From Massilia endophytica (GTDB taxonomy: Bacteria > Pseudomonadota > Gammaproteobacteria > Burkholderiales > Burkholderiaceae_D), in assembly GCF_021165955.1 (NCBI RefSeq), contig NZ_CP088952.1:124001-188000 (forward strand): a DNA stretch of 64,000 bases, given 5' to 3'. The position numbers and the translations under genes were made by a program. Shown here one piece after another: positions 19,126 through 32,404 of the stretch. Under the pieces are notes generated by a model. The model made no database searches, was not told where the DNA came from, and was given only the letters and a program-made list of their open reading frames with translations. Every line of letters starts with the position of its first letter. Within the stretch, counting starts at the first letter, position 1.

Positions 19126-19695
19126 GTGACTTTCAGATTTCTTCGACTCCTGGCCTGGCAGCTGTTGCTGACGCTGGCCTGCGCACTGCCGCAGGCCGCG
19201 CGCGCTTCCGAAGAAACCGTGGAGATCACGCGCGCCTATATCGAGGCCGCTGAAGAGGGCTACCGCCTTTCGGCCGCCTACACCTTCGACCTGAGCCATG
19301 CCCTGGAAGACGCCCTCCAGTCCGGCATTTCGCTCGACTTCACCACCGAAATCAGCTTCACCCGCCGCCGCTGGTACTGGTTCCCCGAAAAAGCCTGGGC
19401 GGCCAAGCGCACCCACCGCATCTGGTACGACGTGCTCACCCGCCAGTACCATGTGAAGGTGCTGGGCACGGTGCAGCAGCCCTTCGGCACCCTGGAGGAC
19501 GCCCTGTTCTTCATCCGCCGCCCCACGCGCTGGGTGGTGGCGCCGCGCGGCGCCCTGAAGGTCGGCGAGACCTATGACGTCACCCTCAGCATGGGCCTGG
19601 ACAACCTGCCCAAGCCCTTCCAGGTCAATGCCCTGAACAACCGGCAGTGGACCCTGTCCTCGCAGCGGAAAACTTTCCAGTACAAGGCGGAGTAA
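19126..19695 (+). CDS. DUF4390 exported protein
   Basis: A 189-aa protein starting at GTG 19126 with a signal peptide (LRLLAWQLLLTLACALPQAARA, cleavage about residue 26). The mature part is beta-rich and matches the DUF4390 pattern: VEITRAYIEAAEEGYRLSAAY, then YDVLTRQYHVKVLG and a C-terminal KPFQVNALNNRQW. It is always found upstream of NtrY-type kinases in betaproteobacteria, and here its TAA stop is directly followed by the GTG start of the kinase. An envelope sensing role with the kinase is inference. Confidence 0.85.
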   Translation: MTFRFLRLLAWQLLLTLACALPQAARASEETVEITRAYIEAAEEGYRLSAAYTFDLSHALEDALQSGISLDFTTEISFTRRRWYWFPEKAWAAKRTHRIWYDVLTRQYHVKVLGTVQQPFGTLEDALFFIRRPTRWVVAPRGALKVGETYDVTLSMGLDNLPKPFQVNALNNRQWTLSSQRKTFQYKAE

Positions 19696-21990
19696 GTGAC
19701 CCAGGCACTGCGGTATCTGTTTGTTGTGGCGGGCGCCGTCTGCTGCATCCTGCTGTTCCTGCTGGCCTCCGCCTCCGACAATACCGGCTTCTTCGACCGC
19801 TACTATTCCTGGCTGCTCGGCCTGAACGCCGCCGTCGCCGTGGCCCTGCTGCTGCTGGTGGGCGTTTCCCTGTTCCGCCTCTACGTGCGCTACAAGAGCG
19901 GCAAGTTCGGCTCGCGCCTGATGACGCGCCTGGTCATGCTCTTCGCCGCCATCGGCGTGCTGCCCGGCCTCGTCATCTTCCTGGTCTCGGTGCAGTTCGT
20001 GTCCCACTCCATCGAATCCTGGTTCAATGTGCGCGTGGAAGAGGCGCTGGAAGCGGGCCTGGACCTGGGCCGCTCGGCCCTGCAGGCCTCCGTCGACGAA
20101 CTGCAGATCGAAGCGCGCGGCGCAGTGAAGGAGCTGGCCGAGGCGCCTTTCTATGCCGCGCCCACCATCCTGTCCCGTTTCGTGAAGGACCACACGGGCG
20201 TGCAGAGCGCCATCATCGTCGATGCGGAAGGCGGCCTGGTGGCCAGCTCCGTGGGCGAGCGGCGCATCAACCTGAGCGCGGACCTGCCCACGCCCGCCAT
20301 GCTGGCCAAGGTCGGCAGCGACAACGTCTATGCCGCGCCGGAAGGCGGCAGCGAGCTGCGCGACGACCGCGTGGGCGCGCCCGCGCCCCTGCCGCCGGAC
20401 CCGAACAATGTGCTGCGCCTGCGCGTGCTCATGCCCGTGCCGGACCCGGTGCAGCCGAGCGGCGCGCGCCTCGCGCCGCGCTACCTGCAGGTGATCCAGG
20501 CGGCGCCCGCGCAGCTCGCCACGGACGGCGAAATGCTGCGCACGGCCTACAGCGAATACAAGGAGCGCTACGTGGCCCGCGTGGGCCTGCGCCAGATGTA
20601 TATCGAGACCCTGACACTGACCCTGCTGCTGGCCGTGTTCGGGGCCATCGCCGCCGCCTTCCTCATCGCGAACGACCTGGCCCAGCCCCTGCTGCTGCTG
20701 GCCGAGGGCACGCGCGCCGTGGCCGAGGGCGACCTCTCCCCGCGCCCCATCGTGGCCAGCTCGGACGAGCTGGGAACGCTGACGCAGTCCTTCAACACCA
20801 TGACGCGCCAGCTCTCCGAGGCGCGCAGCGCCGTGGAGCGCAACCGCATCGCGCTGCAGAACGCCAAGGCCCACCTGGAGTCGGTGCTGGCGAATATGTC
20901 GGCAGGGGTGATGGTGCTCGATAACGAATTCCGCCTCGTCACCTGCAACGATTCGGCCGAGCGCATCCTGCAGAAGCCGGGCGCCGCCATGCAGGGCAAG
21001 CCGCTGGTGGATATCGAGGGCATGCAGGAGTTCGCGGCGGCCGTGACCAATGCCTTCTCGGCCCAGAGCGCGCAGTCCGCGGCGGGCCGCAATGCCCAGC
21101 GCCTGCACTGGCAGCGCCAGGTCGATATCCCGCGCCCCGCGGGCAGCGCCGAGGAACACGACCTGACCCTGCTGATGCGCGGCTCGCGCCTGCCGCAGGA
21201 AGGGGCGGGCGGCTACGTGGTGGTGTTCGACGATATCACCGACGTGATCTCGGCCCAGCGCTCCATCGCCTGGGGCGAAGTGGCGCGCCGCCTGGCGCAC
21301 GAGATCAAGAATCCGCTCACGCCGATCCAGCTCTCCGCCGAGCGCCTGCAGATGAAGCTCGAAAGCAAGCTGGCCCCGCCCGACGTGGAGCTGCTGAACA
21401 AGAGCGCGGGCACCATCGTGAACCAGGTGGCGGCCATGAAGCGCATGGTGGACGACTTCCGCGACTACGCGCGCACCCCGCCCGCCATGCTGGAGCCGCT
21501 CGACCTCAATGGCCTGATCGAAGAGATCCTGCACCTCTACATGAGCGGCGACGGCAAGGACATCATCCACGCCAGCCTGGCGCCCTACCTGCCCATGATC
21601 ATGGGTGACGCGACCCAGCTGCGCCAGGTCATCCACAACCTGCTGCAGAACGCGCAGGATGCGCTGGCCGACCAGCCCGAGAGCGGCCGCGTGCCGCGCA
21701 TCGACGTGGTGACCGAGGCCATCCACTACCAGAGCGCCGGCGGCGGCACGCGCATTGCGGTGCGCCTCGCGATCACGGACAATGGCCCCGGCTTCGCGCC
21801 CAAGATCCTGGCGCGCGCCTTTGAACCCTATGTGACATCGAAAGCCCGGGGTACCGGCCTGGGCCTGGCAATGGTAAAGAAGATCGTGGATGAACACGGC
21901 GGCCGCATCGATCTGCAGAACCATGCGGATGGATCTGGCGCTTCGGTGCTGATTTTGCTGTTAAAGTTGGCACCGGTGCAGTTGGCATAA
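19696..21990 (+). CDS. ntrY: NtrY-type membrane sensor histidine kinase
   Basis: A 764-aa sensor kinase. Domains in order: two N-terminal membrane helices (about 7-30 and 37-60) plus a third (about 80-105), a periplasmic or extracytoplasmic segment, a further helix (about 300-325), HAMP (starting NDLAQPLLLLAEGTRA), PAS (from LESVLANMSAGVMVLD), HisKA with phospho-acceptor His535 in RRLAHEIKNPLTPIQ, and a HATPase_c with N box VIHNLLQNAQDAL and G boxes DNGPGFAPK and GTGLGLAMVKKI. Its partner regulator lies 73 bases downstream. NtrY kinases sense nitrogen status or respiratory/redox cues; which one applies here is unknown. Confidence 0.9.
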   Translation: MTQALRYLFVVAGAVCCILLFLLASASDNTGFFDRYYSWLLGLNAAVAVALLLLVGVSLFRLYVRYKSGKFGSRLMTRLVMLFAAIGVLPGLVIFLVSVQFVSHSIESWFNVRVEEALEAGLDLGRSALQASVDELQIEARGAVKELAEAPFYAAPTILSRFVKDHTGVQSAIIVDAEGGLVASSVGERRINLSADLPTPAMLAKVGSDNVYAAPEGGSELRDDRVGAPAPLPPDPNNVLRLRVLMPVPDPVQPSGARLAPRYLQVIQAAPAQLATDGEMLRTAYSEYKERYVARVGLRQMYIETLTLTLLLAVFGAIAAAFLIANDLAQPLLLLAEGTRAVAEGDLSPRPIVASSDELGTLTQSFNTMTRQLSEARSAVERNRIALQNAKAHLESVLANMSAGVMVLDNEFRLVTCNDSAERILQKPGAAMQGKPLVDIEGMQEFAAAVTNAFSAQSAQSAAGRNAQRLHWQRQVDIPRPAGSAEEHDLTLLMRGSRLPQEGAGGYVVVFDDITDVISAQRSIAWGEVARRLAHEIKNPLTPIQLSAERLQMKLESKLAPPDVELLNKSAGTIVNQVAAMKRMVDDFRDYARTPPAMLEPLDLNGLIEEILHLYMSGDGKDIIHASLAPYLPMIMGDATQLRQVIHNLLQNAQDALADQPESGRVPRIDVVTEAIHYQSAGGGTRIAVRLAITDNGPGFAPKILARAFEPYVTSKARGTGLGLAMVKKIVDEHGGRIDLQNHADGSGASVLILLLKLAPVQLA

Positions 21991-22063
21991 AATTTCAACA
22001 ACTAATAAAATCACGCCAACGCCGCATACAATGCGGTGGTGAACGTTTGAAGGGCAGGGATAG

Positions 22064-22792
22064 ATGGCAAACATTCTCGTAGTTGATGATGAAATGGGTA
22101 TCCGGGAATTGCTCTCGGAAATTCTGGGCGACGAGGGCCACGCGGTCACGCTGGCGGAGAACGCTCAGCAGGCGCGCCAGGCCCGTGCGGCCGGGGCGCC
22201 CGATCTGGTCCTGCTCGACATCTGGATGCCGGACACGGATGGCGTCACCCTGCTCAAGGAATGGCAGCGCGACGGCCTGCTGACGATGCCGGTCATCATG
22301 ATGTCCGGCCACGCCACCATCGATACCGCGGTGGAGGCGACGCGCATCGGCGCCCTGAACTTCCTGGAAAAGCCGATTGCAATGCAGAAGCTGCTCAAGG
22401 CCGTGCAGGCCGGGCTCACCCGCGCCCAGGAAACGGTGCGTGCGCCCGTGATGGCGCAGCGTCCCGTGGCCGCCGTGCCGGCGGCCGAGGAGAGCGCGCC
22501 GGCCGGCGCGGGCTTCAACGCGGCCGCGCCCATGCAGGCGCAGCACGGCATGGCCGTGGGCCGCGCGGGCAATGGCGAAGGCCAGCTCTTCAACCTGTCC
22601 TTCGACCTGCCCCTGCGCGAGGCGCGCGACGCCTTCGAGCGCATGTACTTCGAGCACCACCTGGGCCGCGAAGGCGGCAGCATGACGCGCGTGGCCGAGA
22701 AGACCGGCCTGGAACGCACCCACCTGTACCGCAAGCTCAAGCAGCTGGGCGTGGAGCCGGGCAAGCTGGCCAAGAAGAACCAGAACGTCTGA
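22064..22792 (+). CDS. Response regulator, NtrX-like without AAA+ domain
   Basis: A 242-aa response regulator. The receiver has acidic pair Asp8-Asp9, phospho-acceptor Asp52 (LVLLDIWMPD), switch Ser/Thr in VIMMSGHA and Lys in FLEKPIAM. After a Pro/Ala-rich linker (about 120-165), a Fis-type helix-turn-helix occupies the C-terminus (about 180-235, ARDAFERMYFEHHLGREGGS then VAEKTGLERTHLYRKLKQLG). The receiver and HTH are NtrX-like, but the sigma-54-activating AAA+ module between them is absent (no Walker A, no GAFTGA). It must therefore act on sigma-70 promoters or by binding alone. It is paired with the NtrY-type kinase just upstream. Confidence 0.88.
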   Translation: MANILVVDDEMGIRELLSEILGDEGHAVTLAENAQQARQARAAGAPDLVLLDIWMPDTDGVTLLKEWQRDGLLTMPVIMMSGHATIDTAVEATRIGALNFLEKPIAMQKLLKAVQAGLTRAQETVRAPVMAQRPVAAVPAAEESAPAGAGFNAAAPMQAQHGMAVGRAGNGEGQLFNLSFDLPLREARDAFERMYFEHHLGREGGSMTRVAEKTGLERTHLYRKLKQLGVEPGKLAKKNQNV

Positions 22793-22804
22793 GCCGCGGC
22801 GCCC

Positions 22805-23176
22805 GTGCTTCCGGTCACCCTGGTCACGGGCCCCGGCGCCGCCCTGCGCGAACGCGCCATCGCCGCCCGCCTGGAGCAGGGCAGCGACACCGCCATCATC
22901 CTCGAAGGCCTGGCCGAAGCCGGGTCGCCCCTGGCCGATTTCGCGGACCTGCCGCCGGACGCGTGGCGGCCCGCCATCCACCGCATCGCCCCCGGCTGCC
23001 TTTGCTGCGCCGGAAACCTCGTTTTGCGTGTAACATTGAATCGCATATTGCGCCGTCCCCCGGCGCAGCTCTTTATCAGCCTGGCTGATCCCGCCCATGT
23101 GGGACAGCTCCGCGCTTCGTTGTCGGCGGCGCCCTACGACACACTGCTTTGTCTAGGAGCCGACCTGGCCGCCTGA
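22805..23176 (+). CDS. Degenerate CobW/G3E-like small protein
   Basis: A 123-aa protein starting at GTG 22805, 12 bases after the regulator gene. It resembles the first half of CobW/G3E GTPases: an N-terminal beta strand and loop VTLVTGPGAALRERAIAARL in the P-loop position, and the metal-binding GCLCC motif (family CxCC) followed by NLVLRVTLNRILR. The P-loop lacks the GK[ST] needed for nucleotide phosphate binding, and the C-terminal half of the G domain is missing. It may be a vestigial or repurposed metal-binding chaperone. CobW similarity is read from motifs only. Confidence 0.65.
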   Translation: MLPVTLVTGPGAALRERAIAARLEQGSDTAIILEGLAEAGSPLADFADLPPDAWRPAIHRIAPGCLCCAGNLVLRVTLNRILRRPPAQLFISLADPAHVGQLRASLSAAPYDTLLCLGADLAA

Positions 23177-23290
23177 GGCCACACTACTGCCGCAATCGTA
23201 CGGCTCCCTTGAAATTGGCTGCTACAGCCTCACTTCGTTATGGACGGCGGAAACTCATCCGGTTCCCGCCCCTGGAGAAAAGGAAGCGAT

Positions 23291-23548
23291 ATGAACCTCA
23301 TCTACAACAGCGAGCAGTACAGTGTTGTCGAATTCGGCGCCGACCGCGACCTCGAAGCCCTGCGTTTCGGCGGCTATGAAATCGTCGACAAGGGAGGCAA
23401 GCGGGAGATCTTCATCGCCGGCGTGCTGGCGCAGAATTTCCGGCGCGACGTCAACCAGCTTATCGCCAACGAACCCACCATGGAAGAGATCGACGAGTTC
23501 CTGGGCAGCTACGACTCACTGATGAGCCAGCCTGTCCTCCTGCATTGA
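23291..23548 (+). CDS. DUF3567 family protein
   Basis: An 85-aa protein, MNLIYNSEQYSVVEFGADRD, of the betaproteobacterial DUF3567 family; function unknown. I place the start at 23291, preceded by GGAGAAAAGGAAGCGAT, not at the upstream in-frame ATG (23240), whose extension is not family-like. The protein is acidic and soluble (FGGYEIVDKGGKREIFI, then a helical end TMEEIDEFLGSYDSLM). An intrinsic terminator follows at 23572. Confidence 0.88.
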   Translation: MNLIYNSEQYSVVEFGADRDLEALRFGGYEIVDKGGKREIFIAGVLAQNFRRDVNQLIANEPTMEEIDEFLGSYDSLMSQPVLLH

Positions 23549-23571
23549 TCCCGTCCCAATCCCGCCACATC

Positions 23572-23604
23572 CCGTCCGGCTGAGCGCTCGCCGGACGGCT
23601 TTTC
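23572..23604 (+). terminator. Intrinsic terminator after DUF3567 gene
   Basis: A perfect 9-bp GC-rich stem, CCGTCCGGC (23572-23580) with GCCGGACGG (23590-23598), 9-nt loop, followed by CTTTTCT. It lies 23 bases after the stop codon. Confidence 0.8.
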
Positions 23605-23743
23605 TGCTACATTCCTCTGAACCGCCCGCCGTCCCAGTCAGGACAATCGTCCCGGATTCATTGCCTAATGGCAAATGAATTTTGTAAAAATTTCAACAGA
23701 ACACGCGCTTTAATGTCAAAATAGCAGGCAAGAGGAATTTCCC

Positions 23744-25024
23744 ATGATCGACATTTCCCTCAACGATCCCGCTTCCAGGAGTTTGCGCGTGCGAGAGTTT
23801 TACCTGGGCAGGCAGCCTATCCTGGACCGCAACCAGGACCTGTTCGGCTACGAGCTGCTGTTCCGCAATGCCCCCGTGGGCCCGGCCCATATCGATACCG
23901 AACTGACGGCCACGGCCGCCGTCATCGCCCACGCCTCCCAGCTGGGCATGGAGAAGGTGATCGGCGACGCCCTGGGCTTCGTCAACGTGGATGCCGAAGC
24001 CATCATGAGCGACATCTTCGGTTTCCTGCCCCGCGAAAAGGTGGTGCTGGAAGTGGTGGAGACCATGAGCCCCACGCCCGCCGTACTGGCGCGCATGGCC
24101 GATCTGGCGAGCCATGGCTTCCGTTTCGCCCTGAACGATGTGCGCGGCGACAGCGGCCACGTGCAGGACATGCTGCCCATGGTCGAGTACGTGAAGATGA
24201 GCATGGGCGGCGCCCCGCTGGACAGCCTGGTCAAGCTCGCGCCCCGCTTCCGCCAGGACGGCAAGAAGCTGGTGGCCGGAAAGGTCGAAACGCGCGAGGA
24301 GTTCAAGCACGGCCTGGAGCTGGGCTTCGAATTCTTCCAGGGCTATTACTTCTCCAAGCCCCTCATCATGAGCGGCAAGAAGCTCTCGCCTTCCCAGCTG
24401 GCCGTGATGGAGCTGATGACCCTGGTCACCTCGGACGCGGACAACCTGGAGATCGAGCGCGCCATCAAGCGCGACGTGTCCCTGGCCCTGAACCTGCTGC
24501 GCCTGGTGAACACCCCGGCCGTGGGCGCGCGCCAGCGCATCGATTCCCTGAGCCAGGCCGTCACCATCCTCGGCCGCCGCCAATTGCAGCGCTGGCTGCA
24601 GATCATGCTGTATGCCGAGCCAAGCAAGCGCGGCCATTCCATGACGCCCCTGCTCATGCTGGCCGCCACCCGCGGCCGCCTGCTGGAGCTGCTGGCGCAG
24701 AAACTGCGGCCCAGCCACCGGCACGACGCGGACGTGGCCTTCACGGTCGGCATCATGTCGCTGATGGATACCCTGTTCGGCATTCCCATGACGGAGATCC
24801 TGGCCCAGATTCCCGTGAGCGCGGAAGTGGCCGACGCGCTGCTGGAGCGGGCGGGCTTCTTCGGCGACCTGCTCAGGCTGGCCGAATGCATCGAACGCCT
24901 GGAGGAGATGGAGAACCAGATCGTGCCCACCCTGCGCGGGCTGGCCATGTCCACCGAGGAACTGATCGAGCTGGAGATGGCAGCGTTTGAATGGAGCGAC
25001 ACCGTGGTGCGCTACGCATTGTAA
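23744..25024 (+). CDS. Degenerate EAL-HDOD signalling protein
   Basis: A 426-aa protein of the YuxH type: N-terminal EAL-like domain (about 15-215) and C-terminal HDOD domain (about 215-410). EAL proteins hydrolyse cyclic di-GMP, but key sites are altered: the signature is YELLFRN in place of EAL-x-R; DDFGTG reads NDVRGD; the KxD strand is VKMSMG; and the AEGVET strand reads AGKVET. It is thus probably not a phosphodiesterase but a c-di-GMP sensor or protein-interaction module. HDOD domains regulate stress, motility and chemotaxis outputs. The gene stands alone between two terminators. Confidence 0.9.
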   Translation: MIDISLNDPASRSLRVREFYLGRQPILDRNQDLFGYELLFRNAPVGPAHIDTELTATAAVIAHASQLGMEKVIGDALGFVNVDAEAIMSDIFGFLPREKVVLEVVETMSPTPAVLARMADLASHGFRFALNDVRGDSGHVQDMLPMVEYVKMSMGGAPLDSLVKLAPRFRQDGKKLVAGKVETREEFKHGLELGFEFFQGYYFSKPLIMSGKKLSPSQLAVMELMTLVTSDADNLEIERAIKRDVSLALNLLRLVNTPAVGARQRIDSLSQAVTILGRRQLQRWLQIMLYAEPSKRGHSMTPLLMLAATRGRLLELLAQKLRPSHRHDADVAFTVGIMSLMDTLFGIPMTEILAQIPVSAEVADALLERAGFFGDLLRLAECIERLEEMENQIVPTLRGLAMSTEELIELEMAAFEWSDTVVRYAL

Positions 25025-25052
25025 AAACGCCATTTTTCCGATAATGTGATTG

Positions 25053-25081
25053 CGGCGCTGCAAGATTGCAGCGCCGTTTTT
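25053..25081 (+). terminator. Intrinsic terminator after EAL-HDOD gene
   Basis: A perfect 10-bp stem, CGGCGCTGCA (25053-25062) with TGCAGCGCCG (25067-25076), AGAT loop and TTTTT at 25077-25081, 29 bases after the stop and just before the ABC ATPase gene. Confidence 0.88.
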
Positions 25082-25099
25082 CATGATGGGGAGCGGTCG

Positions 25100-26041
<942 letters not shown>

Positions 26042-26050
26042 GGACATCCA

Positions 26051-27325
26051 ATGACAGCCCTGATTGCCCTGATCCGCAAGGATCTCAAGCTTTACCTCAA
26101 CGACAAGCGCGCCCTGATGCTGAACCTGCTCATGCCCATCGTGCTGGCAGCCTTCTTCGGTTCCCTCTTCGGCGGCGCGGGCGAAAGCAAGACCAGCAAG
26201 ATCGATATCGGCCTCGTGCAGGAAGACAGTTCGGCCGTTGGCAGAAAGATCGGCGACGGCCTGAAGGCCGACACGAGCTTGCGCGTGGCCGAGATGAGCC
26301 GTGAAGAGGCGCAGCAGCGCGTGAAGAGCGGCAAGCTGGGCGTGGCCGTCGTCATTCCCGCCGGTTTCGGCGAGAGGGCGGGCAGCGCCCTGTTCGGCGC
26401 GGGCGCCAAGCCCGAGCTGCCGCTGTACTACGACCCCTCGCAGTCCACGGTGCTGGCCATGGTCAAGGGCCTGCTCACCCAGCACGTGATGCAGACCGTG
26501 AGCGCGGAGATGTTCAACGGCGAAACGGGCCGCCGCTTCACGGACCAGAGCCTGCAGCAGATGGAAGGCCGCAAGGACGACGCGGAGCTGACGGAGCTGC
26601 TGGGCAGCCTGAAGAAGTTCCAGGCCAGGGAAGACAGCAAGGCCGCTGCGGCGGGCGGCGCGGGCGGCAAGGCGGGCCTCTCCATGCCCTTCGACACGAA
26701 GGACGAGGCCCTGAGCTCCGGACCCAGGTACAACGGCTACGCCCATTCCTTCGCGGGCATGGGCGTGCAGTTCATTCTCTTCATGGGCGTGGACCTGGGC
26801 ATCGGCATCCTGCTCGCCCGCCGCATGGGCATCTGGAACCGGCTGCTCGCGGCGCCCGTGACGCTGAACCAGGTGCTGCTGGCGCGCGCGCTGTCCGGCG
26901 CCATCATCGCACTGGGCCTGCTGGTGGCGATCTTCCTGTGCGGCGTGCTGATCTTCAAGGTCGAGATCAGCAATCCCGCAGGCTTCCTCATGGTGGGCCT
27001 GGGCTTTGCGCTCATGACGGCGGCCTTCGGCCTGCTGATCGCCGCCTTCGGCAAGACGCCGGAAGCGGCGCGCGGCATGGCCGTCTTCGCTACCCTCATC
27101 ATGGTGATGCTGGGCGGCGCATGGGTGCCATCCTTTATCTTCCCCGAATGGATGCAGACGCTCACCATCGTCATTCCGACGCGCTGGGCGGTCGACGGGC
27201 TGGACGCCATGACGTGGCGCGGCCTCGGCATGGAAGCCGCGCTGCGCTGCACGGCCGTGCAGCTGGCGTTCGCCGCAGGTTTCGGCCTGCTGGCCTTGTG
27301 GAAGTTCCGCGCCGAACGGCGCTGA
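26051..27325 (+). CDS. ABC-2 type exporter, permease
   Basis: A 424-aa ABC-2 permease. It has one N-terminal helix (about 22-42), a large extracytoplasmic domain (about 45-230) carrying a long Gly/Ala-rich segment, and five to six C-terminal helices (from FAGMGVQFILFMGVDLGIGI to LAFAAGFGLLAL), the YhhJ/NatB layout. The WVPSFIFPEWMQTLTIVIPTRW stretch before the last helix is typical of this family. Its ATPase is the gene just upstream. It ends 4 bases from the convergent SPW gene, with no room for a separate terminator. Confidence 0.92.
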   Translation: MTALIALIRKDLKLYLNDKRALMLNLLMPIVLAAFFGSLFGGAGESKTSKIDIGLVQEDSSAVGRKIGDGLKADTSLRVAEMSREEAQQRVKSGKLGVAVVIPAGFGERAGSALFGAGAKPELPLYYDPSQSTVLAMVKGLLTQHVMQTVSAEMFNGETGRRFTDQSLQQMEGRKDDAELTELLGSLKKFQAREDSKAAAAGGAGGKAGLSMPFDTKDEALSSGPRYNGYAHSFAGMGVQFILFMGVDLGIGILLARRMGIWNRLLAAPVTLNQVLLARALSGAIIALGLLVAIFLCGVLIFKVEISNPAGFLMVGLGFALMTAAFGLLIAAFGKTPEAARGMAVFATLIMVMLGGAWVPSFIFPEWMQTLTIVIPTRWAVDGLDAMTWRGLGMEAALRCTAVQLAFAAGFGLLALWKFRAERR

Positions 27326-27329
27326 ACCC

Positions 27330-27707
27330 TCAGGTGGCCGCGCCCGCGCCCGGCCACTTGTGCAGGGCAGGGTCGACCGCGATTTCCCATCCCGCCAGGA
27401 TGGCCGCCGCCAGGCCGGCGATGAGGTTATTCCACATCATGGCGATGTGGTCGAAGCCCGCGAACAGCACCCAGGGCGACAGGGCTACCCACAGGCCGAG
27501 CAGCACGGTGCCCACCACGGCCCAGAAGTAGCGCTTGTAGAGATCGAAGGCGGCCAGCACCGCCATGGCGAGGCCGCAGACGAAGGCGTTCCAGGCGTGC
27601 GGCGAAGGGATGGTGTAGGCGAAGATCCACGGCGTCAGGAAGAGCCAGATGCCGAGCAGCAGGATCAGCTCATCCTGCCAGCGTTTCAACATGCGAATTT
27701 CTACCAT
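27330..27707 (-). CDS. SPW-repeat membrane protein
   Basis: A 125-aa membrane protein with four helices containing two SPW-type repeats: LFLTPWIFAY near residue 25 and VALSPWVLFAG near residue 85. SPW-repeat proteins are small bacterial inner-membrane proteins of unknown function. I start it at ATG 27705-27707, which has a strong AAGGAGGG ribosome binding site 8 bases upstream; the in-frame ATG at 27746 lacks one. It is convergent with the ABC permease. The repeat at 27766-27838 lies between it and metH. Confidence 0.88.
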   Translation of the reverse strand: MVEIRMLKRWQDELILLLGIWLFLTPWIFAYTIPSPHAWNAFVCGLAMAVLAAFDLYKRYFWAVVGTVLLGLWVALSPWVLFAGFDHIAMMWNNLIAGLAAAILAGWEIAVDPALHKWPGAGAAT

Positions 27708-27765
27708 GATGCCCTCCTTGTGAAGTGAGTCCTGCTTGGACTGCACTTTTCTCGGAAGGTTCCGT

Positions 27766-27838
27766 GGCAGAGGGGACAGACCCTGCTTTCGGCGTAGCCG
27801 AAACCAGGGACTCGCCGTCCGCGTCTGTCCCCTCTGCC
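27766..27838 (-). repeat. Post-stop palindromic repeat, copy A (diverged), after metH
   Basis: A perfect 16-bp inverted repeat (27766-27781 and 27823-27838) with core GGGGACAGAC/GTCTGTCCCC encloses a 41-base loop that holds a second small palindrome (TTTCGGC ... GCCGAAA). It begins 7 bases after the metH stop. The core matches copies B and C, but the loop here is longer and the flanking conserved block is only weakly recognisable. Confidence 0.8.
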
Positions 27839-27845
27839 GCTGGCT

Positions 27846-31625
<3,780 letters not shown>

Positions 31626-31779
31626 TTGATACTTTCTTTTGCCGGGTCTGAAATTATACCTGTGGCCCATGGCGCCTGCATCTGTGCGAAAAATGCACAA
31701 ATCATGTGCCGCCGGACGGCTACCCCCGCCGCTCTGCCGGACCTACCATGCACCCATCGCAATTCACAGGGAGCATGCC

Positions 31780-32400
31780 ATGACACAGACCATCCGCAGC
31801 ATCGGCGGCGCCAAGCCCGCCGCCGCCATCGACCCGGCCAGCACCGCCCTGGTGCTGATCGACTTCCAGAACGAGTACTACGACGGCCGCCTGCCCATCC
31901 CGGACGGCATGGGGGCGCTGCGCAACGCGCTGGCGCTGGTGCGCCATGCGGACCGGCACGGCATTCCGGTCTTCCACGTGCGCCACCAGGGCGCCGTCGG
32001 CGGGCCGATCTTCGCCCGGGGCAGCCGCATGGCCGAGATCCATCCCGAGCTGGCGCCGCAACCTCACCACCATGTGGTGGACAAGACCACCGTGAGCACC
32101 TTTGCCAGCACCGATCTGGATGCCCAGTTGCGGGCGATGGGCGTGAAGACCCTGATCGTGTCCGGCCTCATGACGCATATGTGCGTGTCAACGGCAGTGC
32201 GCGACGCCCGCCAGTTCGGCGACCGCAATTACAGCGTGCTGCTGGCGGCGGATGCCTGCGCCACCCGCGATATCGAGGGCTGGGACGGCGGCGTGGTAAG
32301 CCACGCCGTGCTGCACGGAGCAACCCTCACCGCGCTGTCCGACAATTTTGCCGAAGTGCTGCCCACCGCAGCGATCATCAACCTGCCTGTCAAGGAGTAA
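31780..32400 (+). CDS. Isochorismatase-family cysteine hydrolase
   Basis: A 206-aa member of the isochorismatase-like hydrolases. The catalytic triad is visible: Asp in VLIDFQNEYY (about residue 28), Lys in VVDKTTVSTF (about 106) and Cys in SGLMTHMCVSTAVRDA (about 139). The family cleaves amides or C-N bonds (nicotinamide, N-carbamoyl compounds, isochorismate); the substrate here is unknown. The start at 31780 has a GGGAG ribosome binding site; the open frame upstream overlaps the metH promoter region. It is followed after 4 bases by a tautomerase gene. Confidence 0.9.
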   Translation: MTQTIRSIGGAKPAAAIDPASTALVLIDFQNEYYDGRLPIPDGMGALRNALALVRHADRHGIPVFHVRHQGAVGGPIFARGSRMAEIHPELAPQPHHHVVDKTTVSTFASTDLDAQLRAMGVKTLIVSGLMTHMCVSTAVRDARQFGDRNYSVLLAADACATRDIEGWDGGVVSHAVLHGATLTALSDNFAEVLPTAAIINLPVKE

Positions 32401-32404
32401 GGCC

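Noticed and set aside
27766..27838. The palindrome after metH as a simple intrinsic terminator
   Set aside because: It has no T-tract, a 41-base loop, and its core is shared with two other loci, so a dispersed repeat explains it better; some termination activity cannot be excluded.
31626..31779. Cobalamin or SAM riboswitch before metH
   Set aside because: The gap to the divergent gene is only 154 bases and shows no B12-box-like or SAM-riboswitch core; the leader appears short.
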